DNA of 64,000 nucleotides from Rhizomys pruinosus. Taxonomy: Eukaryota; Chordata; Mammalia; Rodentia; Spalacidae. Where the stretch lies: contig VZQC01011003.1 of NCBI GenBank assembly GCA_009823505.1, positions 2,223,263-2,287,262 on the forward strand, given 5' to 3'. The notes beneath the pieces were generated by a model, which was not told where the DNA came from, searched no databases, and saw only the letters and a list, made by a program, of their open reading frames with translations. The first letter of the stretch is position 1. Each line of letters opens with the position of its first letter. This document shows positions 30,561 to 41,957 of the stretch, one piece after another. The position numbers and the translations under genes were made by a program.

Positions 30561-31006
30561 TCTTGTATGTTACAAAGATGGTATCGTGTGGCAAGCATTA
30601 GTTTATGCAAGCTGTTCCCTAGACATAATGTCTCATGAATCTGTCTTCATGTTTGTGCAATCCATGTATGTGTGTGAATCAGTAGCTCACTGCCCTTTTA
30701 AATAAACCTGCTAAACTTGCTTTGAACATTCTTTATACCAATGGACTTTTTCATTCCTCTTTAGTACAGCAAAATTTTCTCTGGATGTTTGTGTATATGT
30801 GTGCATTAGATAATATATAAACATGGAGAGGTGCTGACATTAAACTACGAATGGGGTCATAGTTGCCAGTAACCTTTTGCTTATTGGGAAACAATTTTCG
30901 GAAGTAGTTGTACTATTTTCTGTCCCTACCAGGAGTATATCACAGGTGGTACATCTTTGCAAATACTTGATATTTATGTTGGTTAGTTTTTGTTTTGTTT
31001 TGTGTT

Positions 31007-31048
<42 letters not shown>

Positions 31049-31510
31049 CTTTTTGTCAACTTGACACAACCTAGAATCACCTGGGAAGAGGGAACCTCAA
31101 CTGAAGAGTTGCATTGGCTTGTGTCCATGTCTGTGAGGGATTTTCTTAATGCTGATTGATGTGGGACAGCCCAGCCCACTATGGGTTGTGCCAGCCCTGA
31201 ACAGGTGGGCCTGAGCTGACCCCAGGCCAGAGAAGCAAGGCGGTAGTCAGCTTTCTTCTGAGTCCCTGCTTCAGTTTCTACCCTGAGCTCCTGTCTGACT
31301 TCCCAAGGATGAACTGTGATCAGGCCATGTAAGTCAAATAAAGTCTTTCCTTCCCCAAGTGGATTTTGATCAGTGTTTTATCACAGCAGTGGAAAAGCAC
31401 TAGAACAATATTGAAAGCTCCTTTTTGCTATTGTAGTTGATATGAACTGGTACCTTATGGTTTTAATTTGCATTTTCTTGACTACTGACCATTTTATAGA
31501 CCACATGGAA
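30560..31510 (-). mobile_element. Old LINE-1 (L1M-like) fragments, antisense, split by another repeat
   Basis: 'acaattttcggaagtagttg' / 'ctgtccctaccaggagtata' (to about 30960) and 'tttgctattgtagttgatat' / 'ggttttaatttgcattttct' (31410-31510) are consecutive parts of antisense L1 ORF2 end. Confidence 0.65.
30985..31410 (+). mobile_element. Rodent interspersed repeat (LTR/MaLR- or DNA-transposon-like), family unassigned
   Basis: After a poly-T (31012-31048) come 'tttttgtcaacttgacacaa', 'cctagaatcacctgggaaga', 'gggacagcccagcccactat' and 'gtttatcacagcagtggaaaa'. This abundant rodent repeat sentence interrupts the L1. Confidence 0.6.
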
Positions 31511-31569
31511 CTGAAAGACCACATATATTCTCGTGTGAAATAATTTGGTTGTTTTACTTATCCTTTCTT

Positions 31570-31743
31570 CTTCTTTTTTTTTTTTTTTTTTTTTGTCTTT
31601 TTGATGACAGGTTGCTCCCTGTAGCCCCAGCTGTCCTGGAACTCGCTCTGTAGACCAGGTTGGCCTTGAACTCACAAAGATCCTCATGCCTCTGCCTCCC
31701 AAGGGCTAGGATTAAAGGCATGTGCCACCATGTCCGGCTTGCT
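31570..31743 (-). mobile_element. B1 SINE
   Basis: Reverse-strand B1 after poly-T, ending 'ccaccatgtccggctt'. Imperfect target-site duplication ttatcctttctt / ttaatcctttctt. Confidence 0.92.
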
Positions 31744-31882
31744 TAATCCTTTCTTAGTTTTGTCTTTTAATTATTTATTTCTCAATTGATCACTATCATT
31801 TTTTTTAATTCTTGAATTCTTTCCACCTAACTGAATTGTGAATATTTTCTTTTAGTCTATTAATTTTCCCTTTTTCCGCCTC

Positions 31883-31890
31883 CTCTCCTC

Positions 31891-31924
<34 letters not shown>
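31883..31924 (+). repeat. (TC)n microsatellite
   Basis: About 15 or more tandem TC units. Confidence 0.95.
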
Positions 31925-31929
31925 AGATC

Positions 31930-32062
31930 TCACATAATCCACTAAGTAGCTGAGGGTGACCTTGAACTTCTGATCATCCTGCCTCTGTTTCTCAAGTGCT
32001 GAGATGACAGGCAGGAGTCACTATGCCCAGAGCTCTGTGCATGTGCTACGTCCCCAGCCCTT
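31930..32062 (-). mobile_element. B1-ID type dimer remnant
   Basis: 'gggtgaccttgaacttctga' and 'gagatgacaggcaggagtca' (B1) continue into 'gtgctacgtccccagccc' (ID head) on the reverse strand. Confidence 0.6.
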
Positions 32063-32159
32063 TCCTTTTTACTTTCTTAACTAAGTTTTTTAAAAAACAT
32101 GTCTTTTCATTAAATTACTTAATTTATTAGAATTAAATTTTCTATTTATCTTTTTTACT

Positions 32160-32182
32160 TCTTTCTTTTTTCCCTTTCTTTT

Positions 32183-32226
<44 letters not shown>

Positions 32227-32236
32227 TCCTTTCTTT
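32160..32236 (+). repeat. (CTTT)n microsatellite followed by a B1 fragment
   Basis: Perfect (TTTC)n at about 32183-32228. A short antisense B1 piece ('gattctcctgctttggcttt') follows to 32300. Confidence 0.93.
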
Positions 32237-32309
32237 GGTGAAGTCCCATCAGTAACTTGTGATTCTCCTGCTTTGGCTTTCTGAGGGTTAAGGTTACAGG
32301 TGTGTGTTA

Positions 32310-33000
32310 TAAAACAGGAAGAAGTAAGCCTGAGCACTTGGTAGAACCAGTCCACCCTACTGCAATCCACACATTCTCAGTCCTTGCTGTCTGTGATTGC
32401 CCACCTAGCACAGCAGGCCAGCCTGGAATAACCCTGGCCCCTACAATAACAATTGAAAGTGAGAAACAAAAAGAACCAAACTTCCACTCAGCAAAGGCAG
32501 GATAGAATTTCATATCAGACACACAACCAACAAAGAAGTCCATAGACTCAGGTCACATTACAAAAACACAAATAATATGAAAAACCAAGATTTAAGGAAA
32601 TACATATCAGTACAGATACAAGAAGCACACAGAACACCAGACAGGACAGAACAGAAACTCCCCATGGCATATCATAGTAAAAACAGTAAGTATACAGTAC
32701 AGAAAGAGAGTACCGAAGCTACAAGAGAAAGACAAGTTATATATATAAAGGAAAACCCATCACAATAACAATTGATTTTTCAACACAAATGCCATAAGCC
32801 AGAAGAGCCTGGAGCAATGTACCCCCAAGTTCTAAATGACCATAGATGCCAATCCAGGATACTTTACCCAGCAAAACTGTCTATCTTAGTCAAAGGAGAA
32901 AGAAAAATCTCCCACAATATAAATAAGCTGAAAGAATTCATGTCCACCAAACCAGCCTTGCAGAGAACATTCAAAGCAATACCAGACTGAAGAAAGGAAT
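32310..33000 (+). mobile_element. L1/HAL1-like 5' or ORF1-region segment, sense
   Basis: 'aatgccataagccagaagag', 'cctggagcaatgtaccccca', 'ccaatccaggatactttacc' and 'cagcaaaactgtctatctta' are the L1/HAL1 sentence with Gln-Asn-rich coding character. Small open frames remain at 32577-32768 and 32772-32990, but no complete ORF. Confidence 0.6.
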
Positions 33001-33001
33001 A

Positions 33002-33738
33002 ATGTCTGTGCTGGAGCATGTAAGCATGTGTTGGTGCTCCCAAGAAGTGTCACGCACTTCCATGGTCAGCAGCCTTGTTGGCAGCCTGAGGATTCCATCT
33101 CAGTGTGGAGCCTAGTGCAAATAATGCATGGACCAACTGATGAGGGGCTTTCTGTGATGGAGACTTCTGTGATGTCATTGCATTAGCTCAGAGCCAACCC
33201 TAACAACCAAACTTCTGTTCTTCCTTCAGGCTCCTGATTATAGCTATTCACAGAATTATTAAAAGAGCTGATGGTGGGATCCCCATTTTCAAGAACTCTA
33301 CAAAGTCACAAAGGATACCTAGACAAGCAAGGATCCATGAAGATCAGTGCAGTATTTATTCTCTGCTGCACCCTGTGCTCCTCAGAATACACATACCAAG
33401 TGGATGTCTGTATGATCCATGTTCACAATCCTACCATTTGTATCTCTGAACTCACCTTGGAACCAGTGTCTAACTAACACTAACCAGTGTTCTTATGGGT
33501 TATGTTGTTTCTGGAAGGTTAGCCACTTTCTCATTAATAAATGTTAACTATGGTGCTATCAAGGTGACTCAGTGATCAAAGACACTGGCTGCTAACTTGA
33601 CTATATGTGTTAGAATCCCAGGAACTCCATGGCAGATACAAAGAACAATTCTTGCATGTTATGCTCTTCTCTCCATGTATGTTTCTGGACATGCAAACTC
33701 TATCACAAATAAATGAATGTTATACAAACACTAAAAAA
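33002..33738 (+). mobile_element. Retroposed segment with poly-A and target-site duplication; possible processed pseudogene
   Basis: Insertion of about 737 bp in the L1/HAL1-like element, bounded by aagaaaggaata (about 32990-33001, and again right after the A-run near 33740-33751) and ending in 12 or more As. It contains an open frame from 33337 whose start, MKISAVFILCCTLCSS, looks like a secretion signal. A short Cys-containing region ending in a stop at about 33474 follows, then AATAAA at about 33536-33541. Downstream of 33552 a decayed tRNA-type SINE precedes the tail. The Cys pattern vaguely recalls a Kazal-type inhibitor, with the reading frame broken before the domain would be complete. 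The parent gene is unproven. Confidence 0.5.
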
Positions 33739-33751
33739 AAAAAAGAAAGGA

Positions 33752-34290
33752 ATAAACATACCCAAGAAGCTGGGGAAAGAAAAGGAATGAAACTATCATT
33801 ATGGAAACATGAAAAAAGACTAACACACAAACAGAAATAAAATGACAGTACCCAATACACATCTTTCAATAATAACTTTAAACAAGATGGATGGGGTAAA
33901 TTATAGGCAATCAATGGATGCTGAGGGAGGGAGAATCAATTTTCTCTAGGGACTAGCTCCCCGAGAGGTTATCTCAAGTGGGTAGTCCTAAACGCAGGCA
34001 CAAAGGAGCACCATGCAATGGACGCAGTGCATTATATGCGTACATTTAGAAATGTAAGTGCATGTAACAGTAATCAAAGAAGACAAATTATGAGGGAGTG
34101 GGGGTATGGAAGTAGTTGGTGAGAGAGGAAGGGGTAGAAATTTTCAAACAAAAACAAAGAGAAAATCTTCCTATACTTATGAGGAACAAGGCTTTCAGTT
34201 GGTGCAAATAATATGCACAGCAGCTTATTTTTAATGGTAACAACCCACATATTCACTTGGCTAGTGAAGTCAAATCTGTCTTTTTATATT
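33752..34290 (+). mobile_element. L1 3' region continuing after the retroposed insert
   Basis: 'tgaaactatcattatggaaa', 'atacacatctttcaataata', and 'gagggagaatcaattttctc' / 'agtgggggtatggaagtag', typical of the rodent L1 3' UTR. Confidence 0.55.
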
Positions 34291-34307
34291 ATTTATGTTA
34301 TAAAATT

Positions 34308-34460
34308 TTTTGGTTTTTTTTGAGACAGGGTCTCTCTGTATCCCTAGCTGGCCTGGAACTCACTCTGTAGACCAGGCTGGCCTTGAACTCACCGAGATCC
34401 ACCTGCCTCTGCCTCCCAAGTGCTAGGATTAAAGGCGTGCACCACCATGCCCAGCTTACT
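34308..34460 (-). mobile_element. B1 SINE
   Basis: Reverse-strand B1, 'gagacagggtctctctgtat ... caccaccatgcccagct'. Confidence 0.95.
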
Positions 34461-34469
34461 GTAAATTTT

Positions 34470-35150
34470 TTTTTTACTGTAAATTTTTTATTGAAATTTT
34501 TATGTTTCAAAAATAATTTTTCAATCTTAATTGGCTTTTTACTCACTTCTCCATTGGCACCCTCTGCAGCCCCCTCCCTGCTCCCAGAACTCACACATTC
34601 TGTCATTTGTGCTAGGGTCCATTGCGCTAAACTACTCTCCTCTGTGCCAGCTCATCCGCTGAGCTGTAGTCAGCCTATCCGGAGTCCCTTTCCTAAAGAA
34701 GGCCAGTTCTTCCTCATCCAACTGTGATCAGCTGCCAATATTTCTTCAGCCAAGACTGGGTTCTGCTACTCATTTCTGCAATTCTACGCTGGGTTTTTGT
34801 CCTGCTGAGCTTGCATGTGTTTTGTGCTGATACAAATGCTGTAGGCTCATTTGAACAGAGTCCCAGGAGCTTGTAGGATTCATTTCTGTTTGGTCTTGCC
34901 TCCCTGGCTCTTACAATCTTTCTGCCTACTCTTCTACGATGTTCCCTGATCCCTAGGTGGGTGAAGCTGAATATGGCAACCTTTCCATGGAACCAAACTG
35001 TAGATTCCTAATCTCCATGGTTTGGCCATTCATGCTCTTTTGAGTTCCTGGCCTCCTGTTGCATGATGTAGCTTCCTTAATGAGAGTTAAGAGGTTAATT
35101 AATGCCTTCTTGGGTCTTTATTCTATGTTGCGTGATCAAATATGTTTTTT
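34470..35150 (-). mobile_element. Lx-type LINE-1 3' UTR, antisense
   Basis: 'gtagtcagcctatccggagt', 'gatcagctgccaatatttct' and 'ctggctcttacaatctttct' also occur, diverged, at 44460-44760, so this is one of two copies of the same L1 3' UTR type. Confidence 0.7.
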
Positions 35151-35163
35151 TTTTTAATGTTCT

Positions 35164-35418
35164 GGTGCCAGAGAGATGGCTCAGTGGTTAAGAGCACCGA
35201 CTGCTCTTCCAGAGGATCCAGGTTCAATTCTCAGCACCCACATGGCAGCTAAGAACCGCCTCTATGCCAGGCGTGGTGGTGCATGCCTTTAATCCCAGGA
35301 CTCAGGAGGCAAGAGGCAGGTGGATCTCTGTGATTTCAAGGCCAGCCTAGTCTACAGAGTGATTTCCAGGCCAGCTGGGGCTGCAGGGAGACCCCATCTC
35401 AAAAAGACAAAAAAAAAA
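35164..35418 (+). mobile_element. Chimeric SINE copy 1: B3 head (35164-35265) + B1 body (35266-35418)
   Basis: A tRNA-derived B3 head ('gagagatggctcagtggtta', 'aggttcaattctcagcaccc', 'acatggcagctaagaaccgc') passes at 'ctcta|tgccaggcgtgg' into a complete B1 ('aatcccaggactcaggaggc', 'tggggctgcagggagacccc') with one terminal A-tail. There is no A-tail between the halves. A short target-site repeat, gttct, lies on both sides. Confidence 0.9.
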
Positions 35419-36050
35419 GTTCTAAGATATCTTTGCATACCCCAAAGTCATAAAAAATCTTTCATACTTCATATATTTTTTTTTCTCAGAAACTTGGTAG
35501 TTTTATGTTCCTAATTCAAGCTCATCACACATCAATTGATTTTGGATCCCGATGGTTCTTTAATCTTGAATTTCCCAAACACTCTTAGCCATGAAATCTA
35601 ATTCCCTACATAATACCGATCTCAGTTTCCAAAAGCAGATATAGAGAACAGTTAGAAATGGGGCCTTCCTAGAGGACTCCGTACAACAATTCAAACTGAT
35701 AAATTTGGCTTGAGACCATCAAATCCCTTTGCTACAATCTTGGTCAACTAAACAAGACACCCAAGGTTTAGTCTTAAAACCTTAAACGTTCAAAACATGG
35801 AAAACTATCAAATGCCAACTAATTTTTCTCTGGCTGGGAGAAAATACCTGAGATAAGCAACTTAAAGAGAGAGCCACTGTATCTTGTAAATCAACCCAAA
35901 TATTACTAGATTGTGTTTACCTTTAAAAAAGGTATTTTATTGGTACTAACTACAAAGCCCTGCCTGATCAGACAGGACAATATAGATAGAGAGGGGCCCG
36001 CAGGGAAGACTTGTGATACAGATGCTTTGATATAGAACAGCTTGTAACAG
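35419..36050. other. Single-copy-looking DNA
   Basis: No gene recognised. Confidence 0.4.
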
Positions 36051-36054
36051 GATT

Positions 36055-36410
36055 AGTCATTTTCTGTTGCCAATGACACAGCACTACAGACTAAGTTAAT
36101 AAAAATAGACGTTTACTTGGCTCACCATTCTGTAGGTAAAAAGTTGAACGAGGGGTCATGGCAGTCACGGATGTCTTGCTGGCAGAGTCCTGAGGTGGCA
36201 AAAACAGAGACTGCATGCATCTCTTCTGGTCTCTCTTCTTATAAAGTCACAGGATTAAATGATGGGGGTCCACCCTGATGACCTTATCTAACCCTAATTA
36301 TCTCCAAGCTCTGCTTCTAAACACCCTCATAATAACTCACAATGGGGATTGAATTTCAGCACATGAACCCCCGGGGGACACAGTCAAACCAAATCCAAGC
36401 CATAGTACTG
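36055..36410 (-). mobile_element. MaLR-like LTR remnant, antisense
   Basis: 'ctcttcttataaagtcacag', 'ggtccaccctgatgacctta' and 'cacatgaacccccgggggac' match the reverse complement of old MLT-type LTRs. Confidence 0.6.
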
Positions 36411-36970
36411 GCCAAAAATGAATTCTTTATGGCCACATGTGAGTATTCTTTTTCCTCAGAATGTGAAGCAGTTTTCCTTATTTATTTTCTTAAAAACAAA
36501 GAACACTTTTAATCCAAAACAAAAAAGATAGTATAGAATGCAGGAAAATCATATATACATTTTGTCTGTGGATGTATTCAGTAGACTATACATTGTATAG
36601 TCATTGTTAGAATACTTAGGTAGTTGTTATTTCTTTGTTATGAACATAGGAGACTATACTGTTAGATTTAAAATGAATATTGCAGATGACAGGACTTCAG
36701 TAATTGTTCCAGCAGACCAGGAAGAGCTGGTTTTACAGCAAGAAACTTGGGTTAACCAGGCTAAATGTTTCATTCATGTGACCTAGCAGGTTGGGGTAGG
36801 TGGCTGGGATCAATTTAGCAGCATCAGTGGCGTGGCTGGATTGGGGGTTAGTTAGTTTCTCACTCCTGAGCTCAGACAAAGACAGAACAGCATCCTCATG
36901 CCCCATGTTCCACTGCGGCATCTGCCTATAGACCAAGGTTATCTGTAAGTGTCAGGAATGGCAGCACTCT
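36411..36970. other. Single-copy-looking DNA
   Basis: An open frame at 36604-36786 (60 aa) has no recognised features. Confidence 0.4.
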
Positions 36971-36977
36971 AAATTGA

Positions 36978-37195
36978 ATATATATTTTATAAATTTTATG
37001 TGTATGAGTGATATGTCTGCATACATGTAAGTGCACATGTGTAGTTCAGTGCCTTTGGAGGATGGAGAGGGCATATGATCCTCTGGAACTGGAGTGACAG
37101 GCAGTTCTTAGTGCTATGTGGGTTTTGGGATTCGAACCAGGTCTTCTGGAAGAATAGCTAGTGCCCTTAACTGCTGAGCCATCTCTCCAGACCCC
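36978..37195 (-). mobile_element. B3 SINE, older
   Basis: 'cctctggaactggagtgaca', 'gctgagccatctctccagac' on the reverse strand. Confidence 0.88.
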
Positions 37196-37217
37196 TAAAT
37201 TGAACAATTAAAAGAGG

Positions 37218-37385
37218 CATAATCAGCTGAGCATGGTGATGCACACCTTTAAGCCCAGCACTCAGGAGGCAGAAGAAGGCAGATCTCTGTGAGTTCAAGG
37301 CCAGCCTGGTCTCCATAGTGAGTTCCAGGCCAGCTGGGGATACAAGGAGATGCTGTCTCAAAAAAAGCCCCCCCCCCCCAAAAGG
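37218..37385 (+). mobile_element. B1 SINE with C-run in tail
   Basis: 'gctgagcatggtgatgcaca' start, 'gttcaaggccagcctggtct', then a C-run (about 37369-37379) interrupting the A tail. Confidence 0.9.
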
Positions 37386-37392
37386 AAGGCCT

Positions 37393-37500
37393 AAGGTGAG
37401 GCATGGTAGAATGTCTATAATCCCAGTACCTGGGAGGAGGAAACGGAAAGACTGTGAGTTTATGTCAGCCGGGACACATGAGACCACCCCCCAAAAAGGA
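37393..37500 (+). mobile_element. Old B1 fragment
   Basis: 'gtgaggcatggtagaatgtc', 'taatcccagtacctgggagg'. Confidence 0.6.
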
Positions 37501-38145
37501 AATGAAGGATGGAAGAAAGGAAGAGAGGGAGGAGGGGTGTGATGCAGATCTCCAGGGAGGGTGGACTGGCCAGGACACTGGCAGAGAATGATGGTGTTTT
37601 TGTCAAACCTGGGCAGAATCTTTTCAAATTTCATTTTTATGTATAGCTTTTCTGTTTCATTCCGTGGAGTGAGTGTGAGAAGCAGGAGTCAGGAAGAAGC
37701 GAGAATCCAAGAGTCAGGAGGGCTATACAGCAGGGCACAATTTATCTGCATCCAGCTCACACAGGACCTACCAGACTTGGTCTGACAGTTGTTAGCTTCT
37801 GACTCTGAAATTATAGATTCTCTATGCTCCCACTGCACTTCTGATAATAAATAGGGGTGAGCTCCCCTCACCAGACAATTCTCCAGACATCGGTGGGGTG
37901 TCCTACCATTTAGCTATGTTCTGCTACTATGTACCTGGTGAGGATTGACTTCTACTAATAGCTGGGCTCAGCCTCACAAGACTGCTCCCACTTCGATTCT
38001 CAGTCCATACCTCCCATACTTCTGATCAAACAGGCAGAAGGTGGCAGTTCCTAAGAGTCTCACTCTCAGGTTCAATAGATTCCTTTGAATAGGTCACAAT
38101 TCAGAAAAGCATTTTAGTTACTATTAGTATGATTAATTACCTTTT
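37501..38145. other. Single-copy-looking DNA
   Basis: No gene recognised. Short open frames only. Confidence 0.4.
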
Positions 38146-38149
38146 AATA

Positions 38150-38373
38150 TATTTTTACATTTGCTTATTTTCTGTGAGCACATGCATGTGTGTGTATGTA
38201 TGTATGTATGTATATATGTATGTTTGTATGTGTGTGTTTGCATGCACACACAGAGGTTAGAGGACAGCTTCTGAGAGACATTTCTCTCCTTCCACCATAT
38301 TGGAATTCTGGGGGTTGAACTCAAGTTGTCAGACTTAGCGGCAAGCGCCTTTACCCACTGAGCCATCTCAATG
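38150..38373 (-). mobile_element. tRNA-derived SINE (B3/B4-type), old
   Basis: 'gcacacacagaggttagagg', 'gggggttgaactcaagttgt', 'ttacccactgagccatctca' on the reverse strand, with (TGTA)n near 38196-38216. Confidence 0.75.
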
Positions 38374-38386
38374 GCCTTAGCATTAT

Positions 38387-38388
38387 AT

Positions 38389-38431
<43 letters not shown>

Positions 38432-38652
38432 TTTGTATGAAAGTACTGTCTGCATGTAGGTCTGTGCACCCGTGTCGTGCAATGCCTCGGAGGTCAGCAG
38501 AGGGTCTCGGATTCCCCTGGAACTGGAGTTCTCCTGGAATTGGAGTTACAGACGGTTCTCACTCAGCTGCCACGTGGGTGCTAGGGATCGAACCCGGGTC
38601 CTCTGCAAGAGCGGTCAGCACTCTTAACCACTAGGCCATCTCTCCAGCCCCA
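38387..38652 (-). mobile_element. Young B3 SINE (internal-duplication subfamily)
   Basis: (TTTA)n tail, duplicated 'ctggagttctcctggaattg', 'aggccatctctccagcccca'. Perfect 13-bp target-site duplication gccttagcattat at 38374-38386 and 38653-38665. Confidence 0.96.
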
Positions 38653-38665
38653 GCCTTAGCATTAT

Positions 38666-39195
38666 TAATTACTTTAATGACAATTATTATTTCAAAAGAT
38701 TACAACTCAGGAACATCCAGCTAGAAAAGATGCATAAGACAAGGTACGGGGGCTTAAAGTGCTTGGTGCTTTGAAAAGAAAACGTCTAAGGTGTCCTAAA
38801 TTTAATTTCAAGGGCCAGAAGATGACAGAGTAAGAGAGACCAGGGACATTAATCAGATAACAGCTTTGGGCCGAAGCAACAATAGATTGCTTTACATTCC
38901 AGAAGACATATTGAAATCTCCACTAAAATCCCATCATCTAGAAGTAACAAGACTTCTGAGAGCTTCCCTGTCAGCTCACACTCCCTGTTTTCATGCTACC
39001 GCCTCTTTCTTATCTACAGCCAATGGAGAGTCCACTCACCCGTTCATGCTGTTCCCAAATTCTGTAATGAACATACCCTCTGCTCTTGGATCTGGTGGAC
39101 ATATTGCCAGCGACTATCTAACTCTTTTGCTGGCGGCTGTGGAACTGGACCCAGGACCTGGTCATTTTTCTAACTAGCATCTGTAACAGCTCTTG
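38666..39195. other. Single-copy-looking DNA with a 103-aa open frame
   Basis: The frame at 38866-39177 is the longest non-repeat open frame nearby, but it has no domain I know. I do not call it a gene. Confidence 0.4.
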
Positions 39196-39199
39196 TTTT

Positions 39200-39290
39200 T
39201 ATATTTATTTATTTTGTTTTAGTGCTGGGGACCTAACCAAGATTATGTGGACATGCCGTGCTGCTGACTTAAACCCCAGCCCATGCAATA
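39200..39290 (-). mobile_element. ID-like SINE, antisense, decayed
   Basis: 'gtgctggggacctaaccaag', 'tgacttaaaccccagcccat'. Confidence 0.5.
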
Positions 39291-39860
39291 GCTCTTAATA
39301 AGTCCTTTTATTTCATTTCAGAGATGCCTGGGTCTCAAAGCTTTGGGTCAGCAGCTTCTAGACACCCCCCCCCAAGCAGATTACCCACCGTCACCCTAAT
39401 GTGTCCATCAAACCTTTTCACTGGAGTTTGATAACAGTTTAATCTCAGTGCTCACTTTCCTTGTAATAGCTGGTAGACAGAGCTGAAAGTTCCAGCCTGG
39501 TCTCTCTGGGAGCCGGCCCCATCCTGAGGCTACCTAGGGACCAGTCCTAGTCACCTCATTAACATAAACTCAGTCATGATCAAAAGGTATTCCTTGTGAA
39601 GAACAAAAGAACTTCTATCACTCAGGAAATTCCAAGGGTTTTTAGGTGCTCTGGGCCCAGAGTCAGGTACAAAAATCAAATATATTTCTCACTACTCCAC
39701 AAATACTTTTTCAGTGATGGAATATTTATACTTTCAGAAAGCACATCTGATTTTTGGCATTGCCAAAATACAATTGCCAAACACATTCCATTCAAATGGG
39801 ACTGACAATAGCCTACATTTGAATAGTGTGTTTTATGACACATGGTGTTATAAGAATGTC
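39291..39860. other. Single-copy-looking DNA
   Basis: A C-run lies at about 39366-39373. No gene recognised. Confidence 0.4.
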
Positions 39861-39864
39861 TCAA

Positions 39865-40106
39865 GGGCTTGAGAAATGGCTCAGTGGTTAAGAGTGCCGA
39901 CTGCTCTTGCAGAAGACCTGGGTTTGATTGCCAGCACCCACATGGCAGCTAAGAACCATCTTTAAGCCAGGCGTGGTGGTGCATGCCTTTAATCCTAGCA
40001 CTTGGGAGGCAGAGACACGTGGATCTCTGTGAGTTCAAGGCCAGCTTGGTCTACAGAGTGAGTTCCAGGCCAGCCGGGGCTATAGGGGACCCCATCTCAA
40101 AAAAAA
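39865..40106 (+). mobile_element. Chimeric SINE copy 2: B3 head (39865-39965) + B1 body (39966-40106)
   Basis: 'gggcttgagaaatggctcag' head through 'catggcagctaagaaccatc', then 'ttta|agccaggcgtgg' and a full B1 to the A-tail. Same junction as copy 1, different flanks. Confidence 0.9.
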
Positions 40107-40555
40107 GGTCTCGAATAGTGTGACTTTCAGAATGACCTCTGGAGCAGGAGTTATTCTCAAAATACAGAGGAAATTGAGGTCCTGGGAGGTCATGTGAAGT
40201 CAAGGTATGCACAGCTATACAACAACTGCTGGAGGGTAGACTTTTTTTTAATAGTTACTTCTAGTTCTTTATTCCCCAGCAATAATCACTACTCCACAAA
40301 CAGTATTTATTCTTTCTGACTAGATTTTTATTCTTAGATATGCATATTCTCAATATGCAGTTATTGTAACAATGTGCATAAATAGTATTCAGTGAATTTC
40401 CTTTTGCTAAATTTTCTGTTTTCAATATTCATCTACCTTAGCACTTACCATTCATTCATTTTAACAATAGCTTCTTCTACTGTATGACCATATCAGTGCT
40501 ATCCATTCCTACCCATGCCGTTGAGAAAATTTATCACAACTTGTTATTGTAACTG
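40107..40555. other. Single-copy-looking DNA
   Basis: Nothing recognised. Confidence 0.4.
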
Positions 40556-40559
40556 TTCT

Positions 40560-40965
40560 CAGTAGCTTTTTGATTCTCTGATACAACATTGACTGAAACC
40601 AACTTGGGGAGGAAAGGATTTATTTGGCTTACACTTTGTGTCACTGAGGGAGGTTAAGGCCGAACTCAGTCAGGAGCTCGATGCAGAAATCACAGAGAAA
40701 TGCTGCTTACTGGCTTCTTCCCCTGGCTTAATCAACAACCTTTCCTTTTTCTCTTTTTCCTTAATTTTTTATTGATCTTTGTGCATTTCTTAATCAGATC
40801 TAGACCCGTTCCCACATCCATGTTTATGATGGTTCTTTTAAGGATCCATGTCCTGGGTTACATCTGAGGCGGAGGGGTCTTCATTTTAGGAGTCTTTTAC
40901 AGGATTGGTAGTATTTAGTGGAGACTTATTATTTGGGTTTTTCATGTTTTTGTTTTTTATTGTGA
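40560..40965 (-). mobile_element. MaLR-like fragment followed by an antisense LINE-1 3' end
   Basis: 'ggaaaggatttatttggctt' with 'ctggcttcttcccctggctt' (MaLR-like, to about 40735), then 'attttttattgatctttgtg' and 'atcagatctagacccgttcc', which match the antisense L1 3' end at 9.5 kb. Confidence 0.55.
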
Positions 40966-41950
40966 TATTGGCAAGTGGATTTCTTTTGTTGTTTGTGATT
41001 CTGCTTTGAAACGCAAGTGTTTCTTTGTTGAATTGAAGACTGATTCAGCTTATATTCTTCAGGTACATTCATTGTCTTCTTATAAGGTATGAAAGGCTGG
41101 TTGGCCTAGGCTTCAGGTTTTCACTTCTGATTTTGTACTAAAGTGACCAGCTAGTTCTTGCCCAGCTAGTCAGGAGCTCACCCAGAGGCCTGAGATAGGT
41201 AGCAGTTAGGCAGGCTTGAACCCCAGGCCACATGGTATTCGCCTACCTGTTCTCCAGGGCTTGTTTGAAATGTCTGTATCTGGGTCCAGGGGGCAGGGAA
41301 GCCAGCTAGTGGGTAGGAAGTCTGGAGTTTCCCCTTCCAGGAGCTGCTGGGGCTCCTGGGAGGTGTCTGGGCCTCGTCTCTCACCTGCTCAGAGCCAAGC
41401 TGCTCTGGAGGTTAGACTTGAATCCAGATTTTCTGATTTCAAAGCTAGTGCTCTTTACCAGAGCTTGTATTTTCTTTTTTTTTTTTTAATTTTCCATTTT
41501 TAAACTCATGACATAGTACTTTAGGATATAAAATAAAAACAACAGGAGGCAACTGTTTTAGACTAAGAACCAAGGCGTTGGGCCCCAATACTGACAATCC
41601 ATAAGGAGTTACTCATGCTGAAGCTCCATGTCACCAAGAATGAGGCTGTTTATCTGGCCTTCTAAGAAGATGGGATTAGGGAGGTAACTGCCAAAGTTCC
41701 TAAAGAGCCAGATTCTATTGGAAGAAAACGAACCGTATTCTACCTTCACCCCTTGCACAAACAGTGAAACTCTAAGAATTCTGGTGCCCATTATTTATTT
41801 TTCTTTTTTTCAGTCTCACCATCCCAGCTTTATAAAGAAAGGACTATTGACACCTGCCTTTTCTTTTCCTTTTGCTTCCTTAATCCCTCTTCTGCTCAAC
41901 TCATTGGAGCACTTTCTCAGTTTTATGGAATGAAATGTTCCTTGATTATA
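40966..41950. other. Single-copy-looking DNA
   Basis: An open frame at 41216-41503 (95 aa) is overlapped by one on the other strand. No known family. Confidence 0.4.
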
Positions 41951-41957
41951 GAATCAA

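Noticed and set aside
38866..39177. 103-aa open frame as a novel gene
   Set aside because: No recognisable domain, signal or exon boundary; the length is within chance for 64 kb.
39818..40125. Repeat of gaatagtgtg on both sides of chimeric SINE copy 2 as its target-site duplication
   Set aside because: The left copy lies about 35 bp away from the element start, so it does not border the insertion; probably coincidental.
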